A stretch of DNA of 64,000 bases from Agrobacterium vitis (GCF_013337045.2 NZ_CP118260.1:434001-498000); one strand, 5' to 3'. Positions 18,353-27,937 are shown, numbered from the stretch's first letter. Notes: a model not told the origin generated them from the sequence alone. A program made the numbers and translations.

Positions 18353-19162
18353 ATGTCGGTGCCAATGCCGGTGCAAGTGAAAGATATGGTGCTGGACAAG
18401 GTGGCCGTCGGGCCGGTGTCGGCGCGTGTCTATCAGGGTGCCGAATATGGCAAGGGGCCGCCGGTCGTGTTGTTTTTTCATGGTGGTGCCTTCATGGCAT
18501 CCGGCGTGGTGGACAGTTCGGTGGCGGCCTGTCTGGCGAGGACCGGCGCTATCGTGGTGGTGCCGGACTACAATGCGCCGCTTGGGCCAGTCTTCCCCAG
18601 TCCGCTTGAGGTGGGTTTTTCGATCTTCTCCTATCTCGCCAATAAGCGTGCCGGGCTTGGCGACCGTAAATCGCTGCTGTTGCTGGCAGGCGTGGAGGCG
18701 GGTGGTAATATTGCCGCCAGCGTCGCGCTGAAGGCGCGGGATCATTTCGCTGACCAACTTGACGGCCAGATCCTGCTGTCGCCGCTGCTCGATCCATTCA
18801 TGGGGACGGCTTCCATTCGTGAAGCTGAAGCCATCGGCATGCGGGAGCGCTGGGCGGAAGGCTGGAGCCGCTATCTCAGCGGTGGCGGATGCCATCCTTA
18901 TGCGGCACCTTGCCTCTGTTCGCGTCTCACAGGCGTTGCACCCGCCTTGGTTTTGAGCGCTGAGGACGATCCTTTGCGCGATGAAAGCCTTGGGTTCGCG
19001 CAAAGCCTGAAACAGGCCGGCGTTAAAACCTGTAGCCAGATCCTGCCTTCGGGTAAGGGTTGGTCATCTATCTATGGCGGCAAACAGATCCATGCATCGA
19101 CATGGGAGCCTGAGCTTGAAAGCCAGTTCGAAGACTTCGTTAAACAGATCAACATTCGCTAG
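18353..19162 (+). CDS. Alpha/beta-hydrolase fold protein lacking catalytic Ser and His
   Basis: 269 residues of the hormone-sensitive-lipase-like esterase type. The oxyanion motif FFHGGAF (41-47) is intact, but the nucleophile elbow reads GVEAGGN (113-119) where GDSAGGN is expected, so Glu115 replaces the catalytic Ser. The acid motif SAEDDPLRDES is present. The C-terminal motif that should contain the catalytic His reads SGKGWSSIYGG, with no His. It is thus probably not an esterase; it may bind a ligand or act as a scaffold. It is the first gene of an operon with the RND genes, 58 bases before the adaptor start. The ATG at 18353 follows AGGAAAG. Confidence 0.88.
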   Translation: MSVPMPVQVKDMVLDKVAVGPVSARVYQGAEYGKGPPVVLFFHGGAFMASGVVDSSVAACLARTGAIVVVPDYNAPLGPVFPSPLEVGFSIFSYLANKRAGLGDRKSLLLLAGVEAGGNIAASVALKARDHFADQLDGQILLSPLLDPFMGTASIREAEAIGMRERWAEGWSRYLSGGGCHPYAAPCLCSRLTGVAPALVLSAEDDPLRDESLGFAQSLKQAGVKTCSQILPSGKGWSSIYGGKQIHASTWEPELESQFEDFVKQINIR

Positions 19163-19220
19163 AATGTCGTGAAACCTGAATGAACAATGGCGGCCTGTGG
19201 GGGCCGCAAGGAGATTGCCA

Positions 19221-20411
19221 ATGTCATCCAGAAAACAACGCTGGGCCCTTATGGGCGCCGGCCTGGGCCTTGTTGTGTCCATTTCAGCTGTATCCGTGGT
19301 TCTTCAATTGCCGATGAGTGTTGCGGCAACGGCGGCCTCGGTGGCTGCACCGGCTCCTGCCGTGCCGGTCACGGTTTCCAAGGTTTCCAGCCGGAATTTC
19401 ACCCATTGGGAGCTGTTTTCCGGCCGTCTCGAGGCCGTTGAACGCGTCGATGTGCGGCCACGGGTCGGCGGAGCCATCCAATCCGTCCATTTCCGTGAGG
19501 GCGCGCTGGTCAAGGCAGGCGATCTGCTGTTCACCATCGATCCCGCCCCTTATCAGGCCGCTGTTGATCAGGCGGAAGGCCAGTTTGCTTCAGCCGAAGC
19601 CAAGGTCGATCTTGCCAGGATCGAACTGGACCGCGGCTTGAAACTATCGGGCAACAGCACGATTTCGCAAAGCGATATGGACCAGCGTCGCAATAGCTTT
19701 ACCCAGGCTCAAGCGGCCATGGGAACCGCCAGAGCACAGCTGCAATCGGCTCAACTGGAGCTGGATTATACTCAGGTGCGCGCGCCGGTCTCCGGTCGCG
19801 TTGGTAAGCTAGAGGTTACGGCTGGCAATCTGGTGGCCTCGGGGTCGTCTTCTTCCGTCTTGACCACACTGGTGTCTGTCGACCCGATCTATGCCAGCTT
19901 CAATGTCAGCGAACAGCTGGTGGCCAAGGCTCTGTCGCAACTGCCGCAAACCGGAGCTGCCTTGGCCGACATCGACCGCATCCCCGTTGAAATCGGTACT
20001 TTGGCCGATGATGGCACGCCGATCAAAGGCAAGCTGCAATTGATCAACAACCAGGTCGATGCCGCCAGCGGTACGATTGGCGTGCGCGCCGTCTTCGACA
20101 ATCCGGGCGGCAGGCTTATTCCTGGCCAGTTCGTGCGGGTGCGCATGGGCCAACCAGTGCCGGAAAACAAGATCCTGGTCAGCGAACGGGCAATTGGCAC
20201 CGATCAGGACAAGAAATTCGTTTTCGTTGTCGATGGCGATAACAAGGTGAATTACCGCCAGATCCAGCTGGGCGCCGTGGCCGAAGGCCAGCGTGTGGTG
20301 GAAAGCGGGCTTGCTCCTGGCGATACGATTGTCGTCAACGGCCTGCAACGCATCAAACCGGGCGCAATCGTTGCGCCGCAGCCGGAAGAAAAGCTCGCGG
20401 CGTCGAAGTAA
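19221..20411 (+). CDS. RND efflux periplasmic adaptor (membrane fusion protein)
   Basis: 396 residues from the ATG at 19221, preceded by AAGGAGA. An N-terminal membrane anchor (ALMGAGLGLVVSISAVSVVL, about 9-28) is followed by a lipoyl-like half (RVDVRPRVGGAIQSVHF), a coiled-coil hairpin (about 115-170, with ELDRGLKLSGNSTISQSDMD), the second lipoyl half (YTQVRAPVSGRVGKLEV) and a beta-barrel domain (FNVSEQLVAKAL). It bridges the inner-membrane pump to an outer-membrane channel of the TolC type, which is not encoded here. It is 180 bases upstream of the pump gene, a wide gap that contains a stem-loop. Confidence 0.93.
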   Translation: MSSRKQRWALMGAGLGLVVSISAVSVVLQLPMSVAATAASVAAPAPAVPVTVSKVSSRNFTHWELFSGRLEAVERVDVRPRVGGAIQSVHFREGALVKAGDLLFTIDPAPYQAAVDQAEGQFASAEAKVDLARIELDRGLKLSGNSTISQSDMDQRRNSFTQAQAAMGTARAQLQSAQLELDYTQVRAPVSGRVGKLEVTAGNLVASGSSSSVLTTLVSVDPIYASFNVSEQLVAKALSQLPQTGAALADIDRIPVEIGTLADDGTPIKGKLQLINNQVDAASGTIGVRAVFDNPGGRLIPGQFVRVRMGQPVPENKILVSERAIGTDQDKKFVFVVDGDNKVNYRQIQLGAVAEGQRVVESGLAPGDTIVVNGLQRIKPGAIVAPQPEEKLAASK

Positions 20412-20478
20412 GCATAGTCTCCGCATCGACCTGATGCCTCGTCCGTAAGCTGCGAACACTCGTCAGGTCCAATATCCT

Positions 20479-20500
20479 CCCGGCAGCAAAGGCCGCCGGG
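20479..20500 (+). promoter_or_regulatory. Stem-loop between adaptor and pump genes
   Basis: CCCGGC and GCCGGG flank a 10-base loop (extended by CCT and AGG with one bulge) in the 180-base gap. It may reduce read-through or protect the upstream mRNA. There is no T-run. Confidence 0.4.
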
Positions 20501-20591
20501 CAGGACTGTCATATCCATATCCACCGTTTGTCGGACGAAACATCGCTTTTGTCCGAGGGCGGAGTTGTTTCACGCCGGAGAGGGCTTTGAA

Positions 20592-23500
20592 ATGAACATT
20601 TCCCGATTTTTTGTCGACCGCCCGGTGTTTGCCGGGGTGCTGTCGGTGCTGATCGTCGTGGCCGGATTGATCGGCATGCGGTCGCTGCCGATTTCCGAAT
20701 ATCCCGATGTCGTGCCGCCGTCGATTGTCGTGCGCGCCACCTATCCTGGCGCCAATCCGAAGGTGATTGCCGAAACCGTGGCGACGCCGCTGGAAGAACA
20801 GATCAACGGCGTCGAGGGCATGCTTTATATGTCGAGCCAGGCGACCTCGGACGGCGTGATGACGCTGACCGTGACCTTCAAGCTCGGCACCGACCCTGAT
20901 CAGGCCCAGCAATTGGTGCAGAACCGGGTGTCGCAGGCCGAGCCGCGTCTGCCGGAAGAGGTCAAGAGCCTCGGCGTGACCACGGTCAAAAGCTCTCCCG
21001 ATCTGATGATGGTCGTCAACCTGATCTCTCCAGACAATCGCTATGACATTACCTACCTGCGCAATTACGGCGTCCTGAACATCAAGGATCGGCTGGCGCG
21101 GATTGCGGGCGTCGGTCAGGTGCAGATCTTCGGCTCCGGCGATTATTCCATGCGTATCTGGATCGATCCGCAGCAGGCGGCAGAGCACGGACTGGCGGCC
21201 AGCGATATTACCACCGCCATCCGCGCCCAGAATGTCCAGGCCGCAGCCGGGATCATCGGTGGGTCGCCAAGCCTGCCGGGGGTTGATGTACAGCTGAATG
21301 TCAACGCCCAGGGGCGGCTGCAAACGCCAGAGGATTTTGGCAATATCATCGTCAAAAGCGGTGCAAATGGCCAGATTACCCGATTGCGCGATGTTGCCCG
21401 CGTCGAGCTTGGCGCTTCCGATTACGCGCTCCGCTCCCTGCTGGACAGCAAGGCTGCAGTCGCCATTCCGGTCTTTCAGGCGCCGGGCTCCAATGCCATC
21501 ACCATTTCCGATGAAGTGGTGAGGACCATGGATGAGCTGCAATTGGCGATGCCTGAAGGCGTGAAATACGAAATTGTCTACGACACCACCAAATTCGTCC
21601 GCTCTTCCATCGAAAAAGTGGTCGATACCCTACTGGAAGCTGTGGCGCTGGTCGTGCTGGTCGTCATCCTCTTCCTCCAGACCTGGCGGGCGTCGATCAT
21701 TCCGCTGATCGCGGTTCCGGTGTCGATCATCGGCACATTTGCCGTGATGTATGCCTTTGGCTTTTCCATCAACGCACTCAGCCTGTTCGGCCTGGTTCTG
21801 GCCATCGGCATCGTGGTGGATGATGCCATCGTCGTTGTCGAAAATGTCGAGCGCAATATCGAAAATGGCCTGTCGCCGCGTCAGGCGACCTACCGTGCCA
21901 TGAAGGAAGTGTCGGGGCCGATTATCGCCATTGCCCTGGTTCTGGTGGCGGTATTCGTGCCGCTGGCCTTCATTTCCGGTCTGTCGGGCCAGTTCTATCG
22001 CCAGTTCGCCTTGACCATCGCCATCTCGACCGTGATCTCGGCGCTGAATTCGCTGACCCTGTCACCGGCGCTTGCCGCTCTGCTTCTGAAGGGCCATCAT
22101 GCCCCGAAGGACCGGCTGACGCGCGGCCTGGATTTTCTGCTGGGCTGGTTTTTCCGAGGCTTCAACCGGGTGTTCGGCGCTGGCTCCCATGCCTACGGGA
22201 AAAGCGTCGGTGGCTTGCTGTCACGCAAAAGCATCGTCATGGTCGTTTATCTCGCCCTGGCCGGTGCCACTTATGGCCTGTTCAATGCCGTGCCGGGCGG
22301 ATTCGTGCCAGCACAGGACAAGCAATATCTGATCGGCTTTGCCCAGTTGCCGGATGCTGCCAGCCTTGACCGCACGGAAGATGTGATCAAGCGGATGAGC
22401 GACATTGCACTTGCCCAGCCGGGCGTGGCTCACGCCATCGCCTTTCCGGGCCTGTCGATCAATGGTTTCACCAATTCCTCCAATGCTGGCATTGTCTTCG
22501 TCACCCTGAAGGATTTCGACGAGCGCAAGACGCCTGATCTGTCCGGTGGGGCGATTGCCATGCAGTTGAACCAGAAGTTTTCCTCCATCCAGGATGCCTT
22601 CATCGCCATGTTCCCGCCGCCGCCCGTCCAGGGTCTCGGCACGACTGGCGGTTTCAAGCTGCAATTGGAAGATCGGGCGGGACTGGGGTATCAGGCGCTG
22701 GATGAAGCCACCAAGGCTGTGCTGGCCAAGGCCTACCAGACTCCGGAGCTGACCGGCCTGTTTTCCAGCTTCCAGATCAATGTGCCGCAGCTCTATGCCG
22801 ATCTTGATCGCGCCAAGGCCGAACAACTCGGTGTCTCCGTCACCGATGTGTTCCAGACCCTGCAAATCTATCTGGGTTCGCTCTACGTCAATGACTTCAA
22901 TGCTTTTGGGCGCACATACAGCGTTCGCGCCCAGGCCGATGCAAAATTTCGGGCCACGTCCGACAATATCGGTCAGTTGAAGGTGCGCTCGGCATCGGGC
23001 CAGATGATCCCGCTGTCTGCTCTGCTGCGGGTTGATCCGACCACGGGGCCGGAACGCACCAACCGCTATAACGGCTTTCTGGCTGCCGACATCAATGGCG
23101 GCCCAGCACCCGGCTTCTCGTCCGGCCAGGCCCAGGCGGCAATCGAAAAGATCACAGCCGACGTCTTGCCGAAAGGCATCGGCTACGAATGGACCGATCT
23201 GACCTATCAGCAGATCCTGGCGGGAAGCTCAGGCTTCCTGGTGTTTCCACTGGCTTTGCTTCTGGTCTATCTTGTGCTTGCCGCGCAATATGAAAGCTTG
23301 ACCCTGCCTTTGGCTATCATCATGATCGTGCCGATGGGGGTATTGGCGGCGCTGACCGGGATCTGGCTGACCGGAGGAGACAATAATATCTTCACCCAGA
23401 TCGGCCTGATTGTTCTTGTCGGGCTCTCGGCCAAAAACGCGATCCTGATCGTCGAATTTGCGCGGGAGCTGGAATTTGAAGGCAGGACACCGGTTCAGGC

Positions 23501-23792
23501 GGCTGTTGAGGCCAGCCGGTTGCGTCTACGTCCGATCCTGATGACCTCCATGGCCTTCATCATGGGCGTCGTTCCGCTGGTCACCTCAACCGGTGCCGGG
23601 GCCGAAATGCGCGCGGCCATGGGTATTGCGGTGTTTTCCGGCATGATTGGCGTGACGTTCTTCGGCATTTTCATGACGCCGGTCTTTTACGTGCTGATCC
23701 GCAAACTGGCCGGCAATCGTCCGCTGGTGCAGCATGTCAACGATGACCATGATCAGGACAATGACAGGCCAATGCGTATGGCGGCCGAATAA
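20592..23792 (+). CDS. RND-family multidrug efflux permease (HAE1 type)
   Basis: 1066 residues, the usual size for AcrB/MexF-like pumps, from the ATG at 20592 with GGAGAGG upstream. It starts MNISRFFVDRPVFAGVLS, has 12 predicted membrane segments and two large periplasmic loops. The proton-relay region in TM4 reads GLVLAIGIVVDDAIVVVENVERN-like with the two Asp residues present. The C-terminal half repeats the fold (GLIVLVGLSAKNAILIVEFA). It exports hydrophobic or aromatic compounds using the proton gradient. Sequence style is closest to MexF-like rhizobial pumps. Which compounds it exports cannot be seen. Confidence 0.94.
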   Translation: MNISRFFVDRPVFAGVLSVLIVVAGLIGMRSLPISEYPDVVPPSIVVRATYPGANPKVIAETVATPLEEQINGVEGMLYMSSQATSDGVMTLTVTFKLGTDPDQAQQLVQNRVSQAEPRLPEEVKSLGVTTVKSSPDLMMVVNLISPDNRYDITYLRNYGVLNIKDRLARIAGVGQVQIFGSGDYSMRIWIDPQQAAEHGLAASDITTAIRAQNVQAAAGIIGGSPSLPGVDVQLNVNAQGRLQTPEDFGNIIVKSGANGQITRLRDVARVELGASDYALRSLLDSKAAVAIPVFQAPGSNAITISDEVVRTMDELQLAMPEGVKYEIVYDTTKFVRSSIEKVVDTLLEAVALVVLVVILFLQTWRASIIPLIAVPVSIIGTFAVMYAFGFSINALSLFGLVLAIGIVVDDAIVVVENVERNIENGLSPRQATYRAMKEVSGPIIAIALVLVAVFVPLAFISGLSGQFYRQFALTIAISTVISALNSLTLSPALAALLLKGHHAPKDRLTRGLDFLLGWFFRGFNRVFGAGSHAYGKSVGGLLSRKSIVMVVYLALAGATYGLFNAVPGGFVPAQDKQYLIGFAQLPDAASLDRTEDVIKRMSDIALAQPGVAHAIAFPGLSINGFTNSSNAGIVFVTLKDFDERKTPDLSGGAIAMQLNQKFSSIQDAFIAMFPPPPVQGLGTTGGFKLQLEDRAGLGYQALDEATKAVLAKAYQTPELTGLFSSFQINVPQLYADLDRAKAEQLGVSVTDVFQTLQIYLGSLYVNDFNAFGRTYSVRAQADAKFRATSDNIGQLKVRSASGQMIPLSALLRVDPTTGPERTNRYNGFLAADINGGPAPGFSSGQAQAAIEKITADVLPKGIGYEWTDLTYQQILAGSSGFLVFPLALLLVYLVLAAQYESLTLPLAIIMIVPMGVLAALTGIWLTGGDNNIFTQIGLIVLVGLSAKNAILIVEFARELEFEGRTPVQAAVEASRLRLRPILMTSMAFIMGVVPLVTSTGAGAEMRAAMGIAVFSGMIGVTFFGIFMTPVFYVLIRKLAGNRPLVQHVNDDHDQDNDRPMRMAAE

Positions 23793-23803
23793 AAGAAGGG
23801 TCA

Positions 23804-23875
23804 TTCGAGACTTGGTATAAGGCAAACGATGTGCCGTTGCGCTTTTGAGGCGCAGCGGCACTTCACTGTTTATCC
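23804..23875 (+). repeat. Hairpin element with conserved flanks, copy 1 (also terminator)
   Basis: TTCGAGACTTGGTATAA (23804-23820) precedes a 12-bp stem, GTGCCGTTGCGC and GCGCAGCGGCAC (23831-23861), and CTGTTTATC follows (23867-23875). The same two flanks surround another hairpin at 44970-45030. Here it lies between the convergent RND and LysR genes and can serve as a terminator. Confidence 0.7.
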
Positions 23876-23902
23876 TCTATTTTTACGGCTCGACGACAGC
23901 GC

Positions 23903-24859
23903 TTAGCCGGAAACCATGTCATGCTCCCTGTCCCGGTCGGGTTCCACTTTTCCCTGGCAAACCCTCGCTGCTGCCTCGTGCATCTGGGATCGGAACCAGA
24001 CCAGTGCGGGATCGCGAGTGCGATAGCTATGCCATTGAAGGCACTGTTGTAATGGTGGCAGAGGGAAAGGCGGGTCCATGATGCGGATACCGCCCAGATT
24101 GAGCATGCATTCCGCCAGGCTGCGCTGAACCATGGCAATGCGTTCCGAGCCACGGATAAGGAAGGGCAGGGACGCAAAGGAAAAGGTCGAAATCTCCACC
24201 TTGATCTTCAGGCCGAGCTTGTCGCAGGCGCGCTGGGCAAAGGTCTCGCCACCATTGGGCGGCTGCATCACCACATGACCTGCGGCAAGAAAATCATTTT
24301 CCGTCATAGGCCCTTCGGCCAGCGGCCCGTCCGCATCCACCACGCAACAGATCTGGTCTTCCAGAAAAGGCTCGGATGGATGATTGGTCGAGCAAAAGTC
24401 GCTTGGCGCCACCAGAAGATCCGCTTCTCCGCGCTCAAGAAGGAGATGGGGATAGTTCTGTTGTGGCTGGAAATGGATTTGCACACCTGGGGCCAGCGCC
24501 GACACCTGTCGCAAAAACGGCGGTATGATCGTGTTGAGCGTATAGTCGGACACGATGAGGTTGATGCTGCGGGTTGATTCATGAGGAATGAAGGACGGCG
24601 TCGACACAACGGCGGCCTCGATGCGCACGATTATGTCGCGCAAGGGCAGTTCCAATGAGGCGGCGAGCGGTGACAATTCCATGGATCGCCCGACCTGAAT
24701 CAAAAGCGGATCGTCGAAATAATCGCGCAGGCGCCCAAGGGCATTGCTCATCGCCGATTGGGTGATGAACATTTCGTCTGCGGCCCGGCTGACATTGCGA
24801 ACCCTGATCAGCGTGTCGAGCGCCACCAGAAGATTAAGGTCCAGATTCTTAAAGCGCAT
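23903..24859 (-). CDS. NodD-like LysR-family transcriptional regulator
   Basis: 318 residues starting MRFKNLDLNLLVALDTLI, the characteristic beginning of the NodD branch of LysR regulators. The HTH is in RNVSRAADEMFITQSAMSNALGRLRDYF (about 20-47, shortened here). NodD-branch proteins sense flavonoids or related aromatic compounds. It is divergent from the ten-gene catabolic operon starting at 25091, with 231 bases between, so it is the probable activator of that operon. A 21-bp AT-rich palindrome at 24925 lies in the gap. No nod genes are in the window, so a role in nodulation is not implied. Confidence 0.9.
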   Translation of the reverse strand: MRFKNLDLNLLVALDTLIRVRNVSRAADEMFITQSAMSNALGRLRDYFDDPLLIQVGRSMELSPLAASLELPLRDIIVRIEAAVVSTPSFIPHESTRSINLIVSDYTLNTIIPPFLRQVSALAPGVQIHFQPQQNYPHLLLERGEADLLVAPSDFCSTNHPSEPFLEDQICCVVDADGPLAEGPMTENDFLAAGHVVMQPPNGGETFAQRACDKLGLKIKVEISTFSFASLPFLIRGSERIAMVQRSLAECMLNLGGIRIMDPPFPLPPLQQCLQWHSYRTRDPALVWFRSQMHEAAARVCQGKVEPDRDREHDMVSG

Positions 24860-24924
24860 GATTATCCCCCTCCCAAGGAATTCCTCGAATGACCAGCCAA
24901 ACTATCGGTCGATCTATCGTTTGA

Positions 24925-24945
24925 TGTATTTATTTTAAAAATACA
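24925..24945. promoter_or_regulatory. Candidate LysR operator of the catabolic operon
   Basis: TGTATTT and AAATACA separated by 7 bases form an inverted repeat of LysR-box size (a T-N11-A type centre can be drawn). A direct repeat, CTATCG, occurs just upstream at 24902 and 24914. Both are in the divergent gap between the NodD-like gene and the operon. Confidence 0.45.
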
Positions 24946-25090
24946 GATCATTCATCAATGCAATTTGTAAACGATTTTTTCTTGGGTACATCTTGGTGCC
25001 GGGAGGATTTATCGTTGCCTGGTCTTGATGCTGGCAGCGCTGGTCTCCCATCGCCTAAATCGCCCGAGGAAGCGAGTTCGAGGAGACCCG

Positions 25091-26263
25091 ATGTTCAAGT
25101 ATTTTCCGACCAATTATGTCTGGAACCTGTCTGTTGATCTATCAATCGAGATGGGTGCCCGGATGGGCGAGATCGAAGAAATGTGCGCCCCGTTGCAGGA
25201 CGCGGCCAAAGCGCCTGATGCAGCCGGCACTCAAGCGTTCCGCGAGACCTGGATCAAGATGGCGGACAAGCTGGTGTCCCTCGCCGAGGAAGACGAAGCC
25301 AAGGGCCGGTTGATTTCTGCGGGTGACAAATTGATCCGTGCCGCCAATTACATGCTGACTGCGGAACGTCTGCTGGCCCATGGTTCCGAGGGCCGGGTAG
25401 CCTTGTATCAGCGCGTTCTGGATGCGTTCGAAAAGGGCTTGAAACTGTCCGGCTCATCCTGTCGCCGGGTAGAAATTCCCTATGAGGGCAAGCATCTTTC
25501 TGCTCTTTACGTACCCGCCGAAGGCGTCGAAGGTGCCGCACCGCTTCTGGTCCAGGTCAATGGTCTCGACAGTACCAAGGAAATGAAGTTTTTGGTTGGG
25601 TTGCCGGTCTGGCTTGCCAAGCGCGGCGTCGCTTCGCTGATCGTCGATCAGCCAGGGACGGGGGAAGCCCTTCGCCTGCAAGGACTGACGGCCCGCTACG
25701 ACAGCGAGCATTGGGCAAGCCGTGTGGTCGATTGGCTGGAGGACCGGCCGGATATCGATGCCAAGCGGATTGGCATGGAAGGGGTGTCGCTTGGCGGTTA
25801 CTATTGTCCCCGCGCGGTCGCCTTCGAGCCGCGCTTTGCCTGCGGTGTTGCCTGGGGTGCCAATCACGATTGGCGCGATGTTCAGAAAAAGCGTCTCGCC
25901 CGTGAGGGCAATCTCCCCGTTCCGCATTACTGGGGCCACGTCATGTGGGTCTGGGGCGCCAAGGATATGGACGACTTCATGGAGATTGCTGAGAAGGTTC
26001 ATCTCAATGGCATTCTCGACCGGATTCATGCGCCTTTCCTTGTCACCCATGGTGAAAAAGACAGCCAGATTCCTCTTCAATGGGCTCATGCCACCTATGA
26101 TCAGCTGGTCAATAGTCCCAACCGCGAACTGAAGATTTTCGACGAGCGTACCGGTGGCGTCCAGCATTCCAGCTTCGACAATTCGGCAAATGCCGGTGCC
26201 TATATTGCCGATTGGGTGGCGGAGGTCCTGGGTGGACGCATCGCAGTCAGGAAAAACCCATGA
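25091..26263 (+). CDS. Alpha/beta hydrolase (2,6-dihydroxypseudooxynicotine hydrolase-like)
   Basis: 390 residues from the ATG at 25091, preceded by GAGGAG. An N-terminal helical cap (about 1-120) precedes an alpha/beta-hydrolase core. The triad is intact: Ser233 in GVSLGGYY, Asp324 in THGEKDSQ and His359 in VQHSSFD. The layout resembles the FrsA/DUF1100 group that contains 2,6-dihydroxypseudooxynicotine hydrolase, which cleaves a C-C bond next to a carbonyl on an aromatic substrate; that would suit a ring-fission product. It is the first gene of the catabolic operon, and its stop codon overlaps the next start (ATGA). Confidence 0.85.
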   Translation: MFKYFPTNYVWNLSVDLSIEMGARMGEIEEMCAPLQDAAKAPDAAGTQAFRETWIKMADKLVSLAEEDEAKGRLISAGDKLIRAANYMLTAERLLAHGSEGRVALYQRVLDAFEKGLKLSGSSCRRVEIPYEGKHLSALYVPAEGVEGAAPLLVQVNGLDSTKEMKFLVGLPVWLAKRGVASLIVDQPGTGEALRLQGLTARYDSEHWASRVVDWLEDRPDIDAKRIGMEGVSLGGYYCPRAVAFEPRFACGVAWGANHDWRDVQKKRLAREGNLPVPHYWGHVMWVWGAKDMDDFMEIAEKVHLNGILDRIHAPFLVTHGEKDSQIPLQWAHATYDQLVNSPNRELKIFDERTGGVQHSSFDNSANAGAYIADWVAEVLGGRIAVRKNP

Positions 26264-26940
26264 CCATTAAACTCATGATCTGTGGACGCCGTCGGCTGGG
26301 CCAAACGCTTACCGAACATCGCGCACATATGAAGGACCATCACGGCAAGCTCGTGCTGGATTATATCGCGCTTGATCCGGTGAAAGCACCGCAGCGCTAT
26401 GTTCAAAATCATGCTTTCGATGGTGTCTATTTTGGCGGTACGCCGCAGGTCAAGGCATTGTCGATTGGTCTGGATTTCGTCACCGAGGTCTGGGCTCAGG
26501 ATCTGGCAGGGTTGAAGGCGTCACGCGAGACGCCGTTCTATCTGCAATATCTACAGCCCGACGAGCCGGAAATGGTCGATGACGCCACTCTGATCGGCAC
26601 GCCTTGCTCGGAAGAAATAATCATTCCGGTGCAATCGCGCGAAGGTGCTGTGAAGGTATTCCTGGCCTGGTTTGGTGAAAAGCCGCATGCAAGCGCTGTT
26701 ACGGATGTGATCAATACGGTCTCTCACGGGTTGCTTGGATATTGCCGCAACACCCCGCTGTTTCCCGGCCCGGTCACAGCCATCGACGAATACTGGCTGC
26801 CGAATGAGGCTGCCGGTGTCGCTTTCGCAACAGCCTGCCGCGACGCCATCAGCGGACTTCGCCTCGGCGATACCGGCTTTAGCCTGACCATTGCCCGCGA
26901 ATACGTTCTCCACGCCGGTCACGTAGACCTCGCCAAATAA
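26260..26940 (+). CDS. EthD-domain protein
   Basis: 226 residues, starting at an ATG that overlaps the stop codon of the hydrolase gene. The N-terminal half (IKLMICGRRRLGQTLTEHRAHMKDHHGKL) has the dimeric ferredoxin-like EthD pattern, and a second similar half follows (VKVFLAWFGEKP). EthD-type proteins act as small oxygenases, cyclases or decarboxylases in aromatic and polyketide metabolism, and some have no known activity. Its tight coupling to the hydrolase gene supports a shared pathway step. The exact reaction cannot be assigned. Confidence 0.8.
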   Translation: MTIKLMICGRRRLGQTLTEHRAHMKDHHGKLVLDYIALDPVKAPQRYVQNHAFDGVYFGGTPQVKALSIGLDFVTEVWAQDLAGLKASRETPFYLQYLQPDEPEMVDDATLIGTPCSEEIIIPVQSREGAVKVFLAWFGEKPHASAVTDVINTVSHGLLGYCRNTPLFPGPVTAIDEYWLPNEAAGVAFATACRDAISGLRLGDTGFSLTIAREYVLHAGHVDLAK

Positions 26941-26972
26941 AAGCCAGACGTCATGAAAGAAAGGAATGTCCC

Positions 26973-27920
26973 ATGAACATCATTGGACCCGATTATCTTG
27001 TCTTTGGTGTCGATAATGTCGCCGCCAGTTGCGAGTATCTTACGGCTTTCGGCTTGAAGCCGGTTGATGTGACGGATGCCGGTGGGCTGTTCGAAGCTTT
27101 GGACGGCACGGGCGTTATCGTTCGCCATAAGTCCGATCCGTCCCTTCCGCCGCCGTTGCCGACCTCGAACATGTTGCGCCAGCAGGTATATGGGGTGCGC
27201 ACAGCCGAAGATCTGGATGCGATCGAAGCAGAGTTGTCCAAGGACCGCCGCGTCACGCGACTGTCCAACGGGTCGATCGAAGTGAAGGATAGTCATGGCT
27301 TCGAGCTCAAGTTCCAGGTGTCGATCCGCCGGAAACTCGACATGCCAGCCGAAAAGATCAACGCGCCCGGCGCACCCGCCCAGCGCAAACCGAATGAAAT
27401 CGGCGTTTGGGAAGACATGCCGGCACTGCCACGGTCGCTCAGCCATGTGGTGTTGTTCGTACCCGACATCCAGGTCGCAACCGAGTTTTATTGTGATCGC
27501 CTCGGCTTCGTCGTCACCGATACATTGAGCGGAGCAGGTCCGTTCCTGCGGCCCAAGGCCAATGACGATCATCACACACTCTTCTTCATTCGCACGCCGG
27601 ATTACATGAAAGGCTGTGAGCATCTTGCCTTCCATATGGGTGGCCCGACGGAGTTGATGGTTGCGGGAACGCGCTTTGTCAAAAAGGGCTATCAGAGTTT
27701 CTGGGGGCCTGGCCGCCACAAGTTCGGATCGAACTGGTTCTGGTATTTCAACAGCCCCCTTGGCTGTCACTTCGAATACGACGCCGACATGGACAAGCAC
27801 GACGATACATGGGTGGGCCGCGACGTGCCGATCAGTGCCGAGGCGTCTCAGCTCTTCCTGTTCGAAATGCGCGAGAAGTGGATGCCCGGTGGCGGTCCGC
27901 CTCCCGGTGCCAAGTCCTGA
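26973..27920 (+). CDS. Extradiol ring-cleavage dioxygenase (VOC superfamily)
   Basis: 315 residues with two vicinal-oxygen-chelate modules, about 1-115 and 145-280. The second module has a metal triad of the extradiol type: His in LSHVVLF, His in EHLAFHM, and Glu in GCHFEYDADMD. Such enzymes cleave catechol-type rings next to the hydroxyls using Fe(II). It follows the EthD gene by 32 bases and precedes a Rieske protein and an FAD monooxygenase, which together would hydroxylate then open a ring. By layout it is the counterpart of FdeC in the naringenin cluster of Herbaspirillum, a comparison made from memory. Confidence 0.85.
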   Translation: MNIIGPDYLVFGVDNVAASCEYLTAFGLKPVDVTDAGGLFEALDGTGVIVRHKSDPSLPPPLPTSNMLRQQVYGVRTAEDLDAIEAELSKDRRVTRLSNGSIEVKDSHGFELKFQVSIRRKLDMPAEKINAPGAPAQRKPNEIGVWEDMPALPRSLSHVVLFVPDIQVATEFYCDRLGFVVTDTLSGAGPFLRPKANDDHHTLFFIRTPDYMKGCEHLAFHMGGPTELMVAGTRFVKKGYQSFWGPGRHKFGSNWFWYFNSPLGCHFEYDADMDKHDDTWVGRDVPISAEASQLFLFEMREKWMPGGGPPPGAKS

Positions 27921-27937
27921 CGTGATGGAAAGAGGCC

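Noticed and set aside
24860..25090. A canonical 47-bp nod box in front of the catabolic operon.
   Set aside because: The full consensus could not be drawn; only a generic LysR-type inverted repeat and CTATCG direct repeats are visible.
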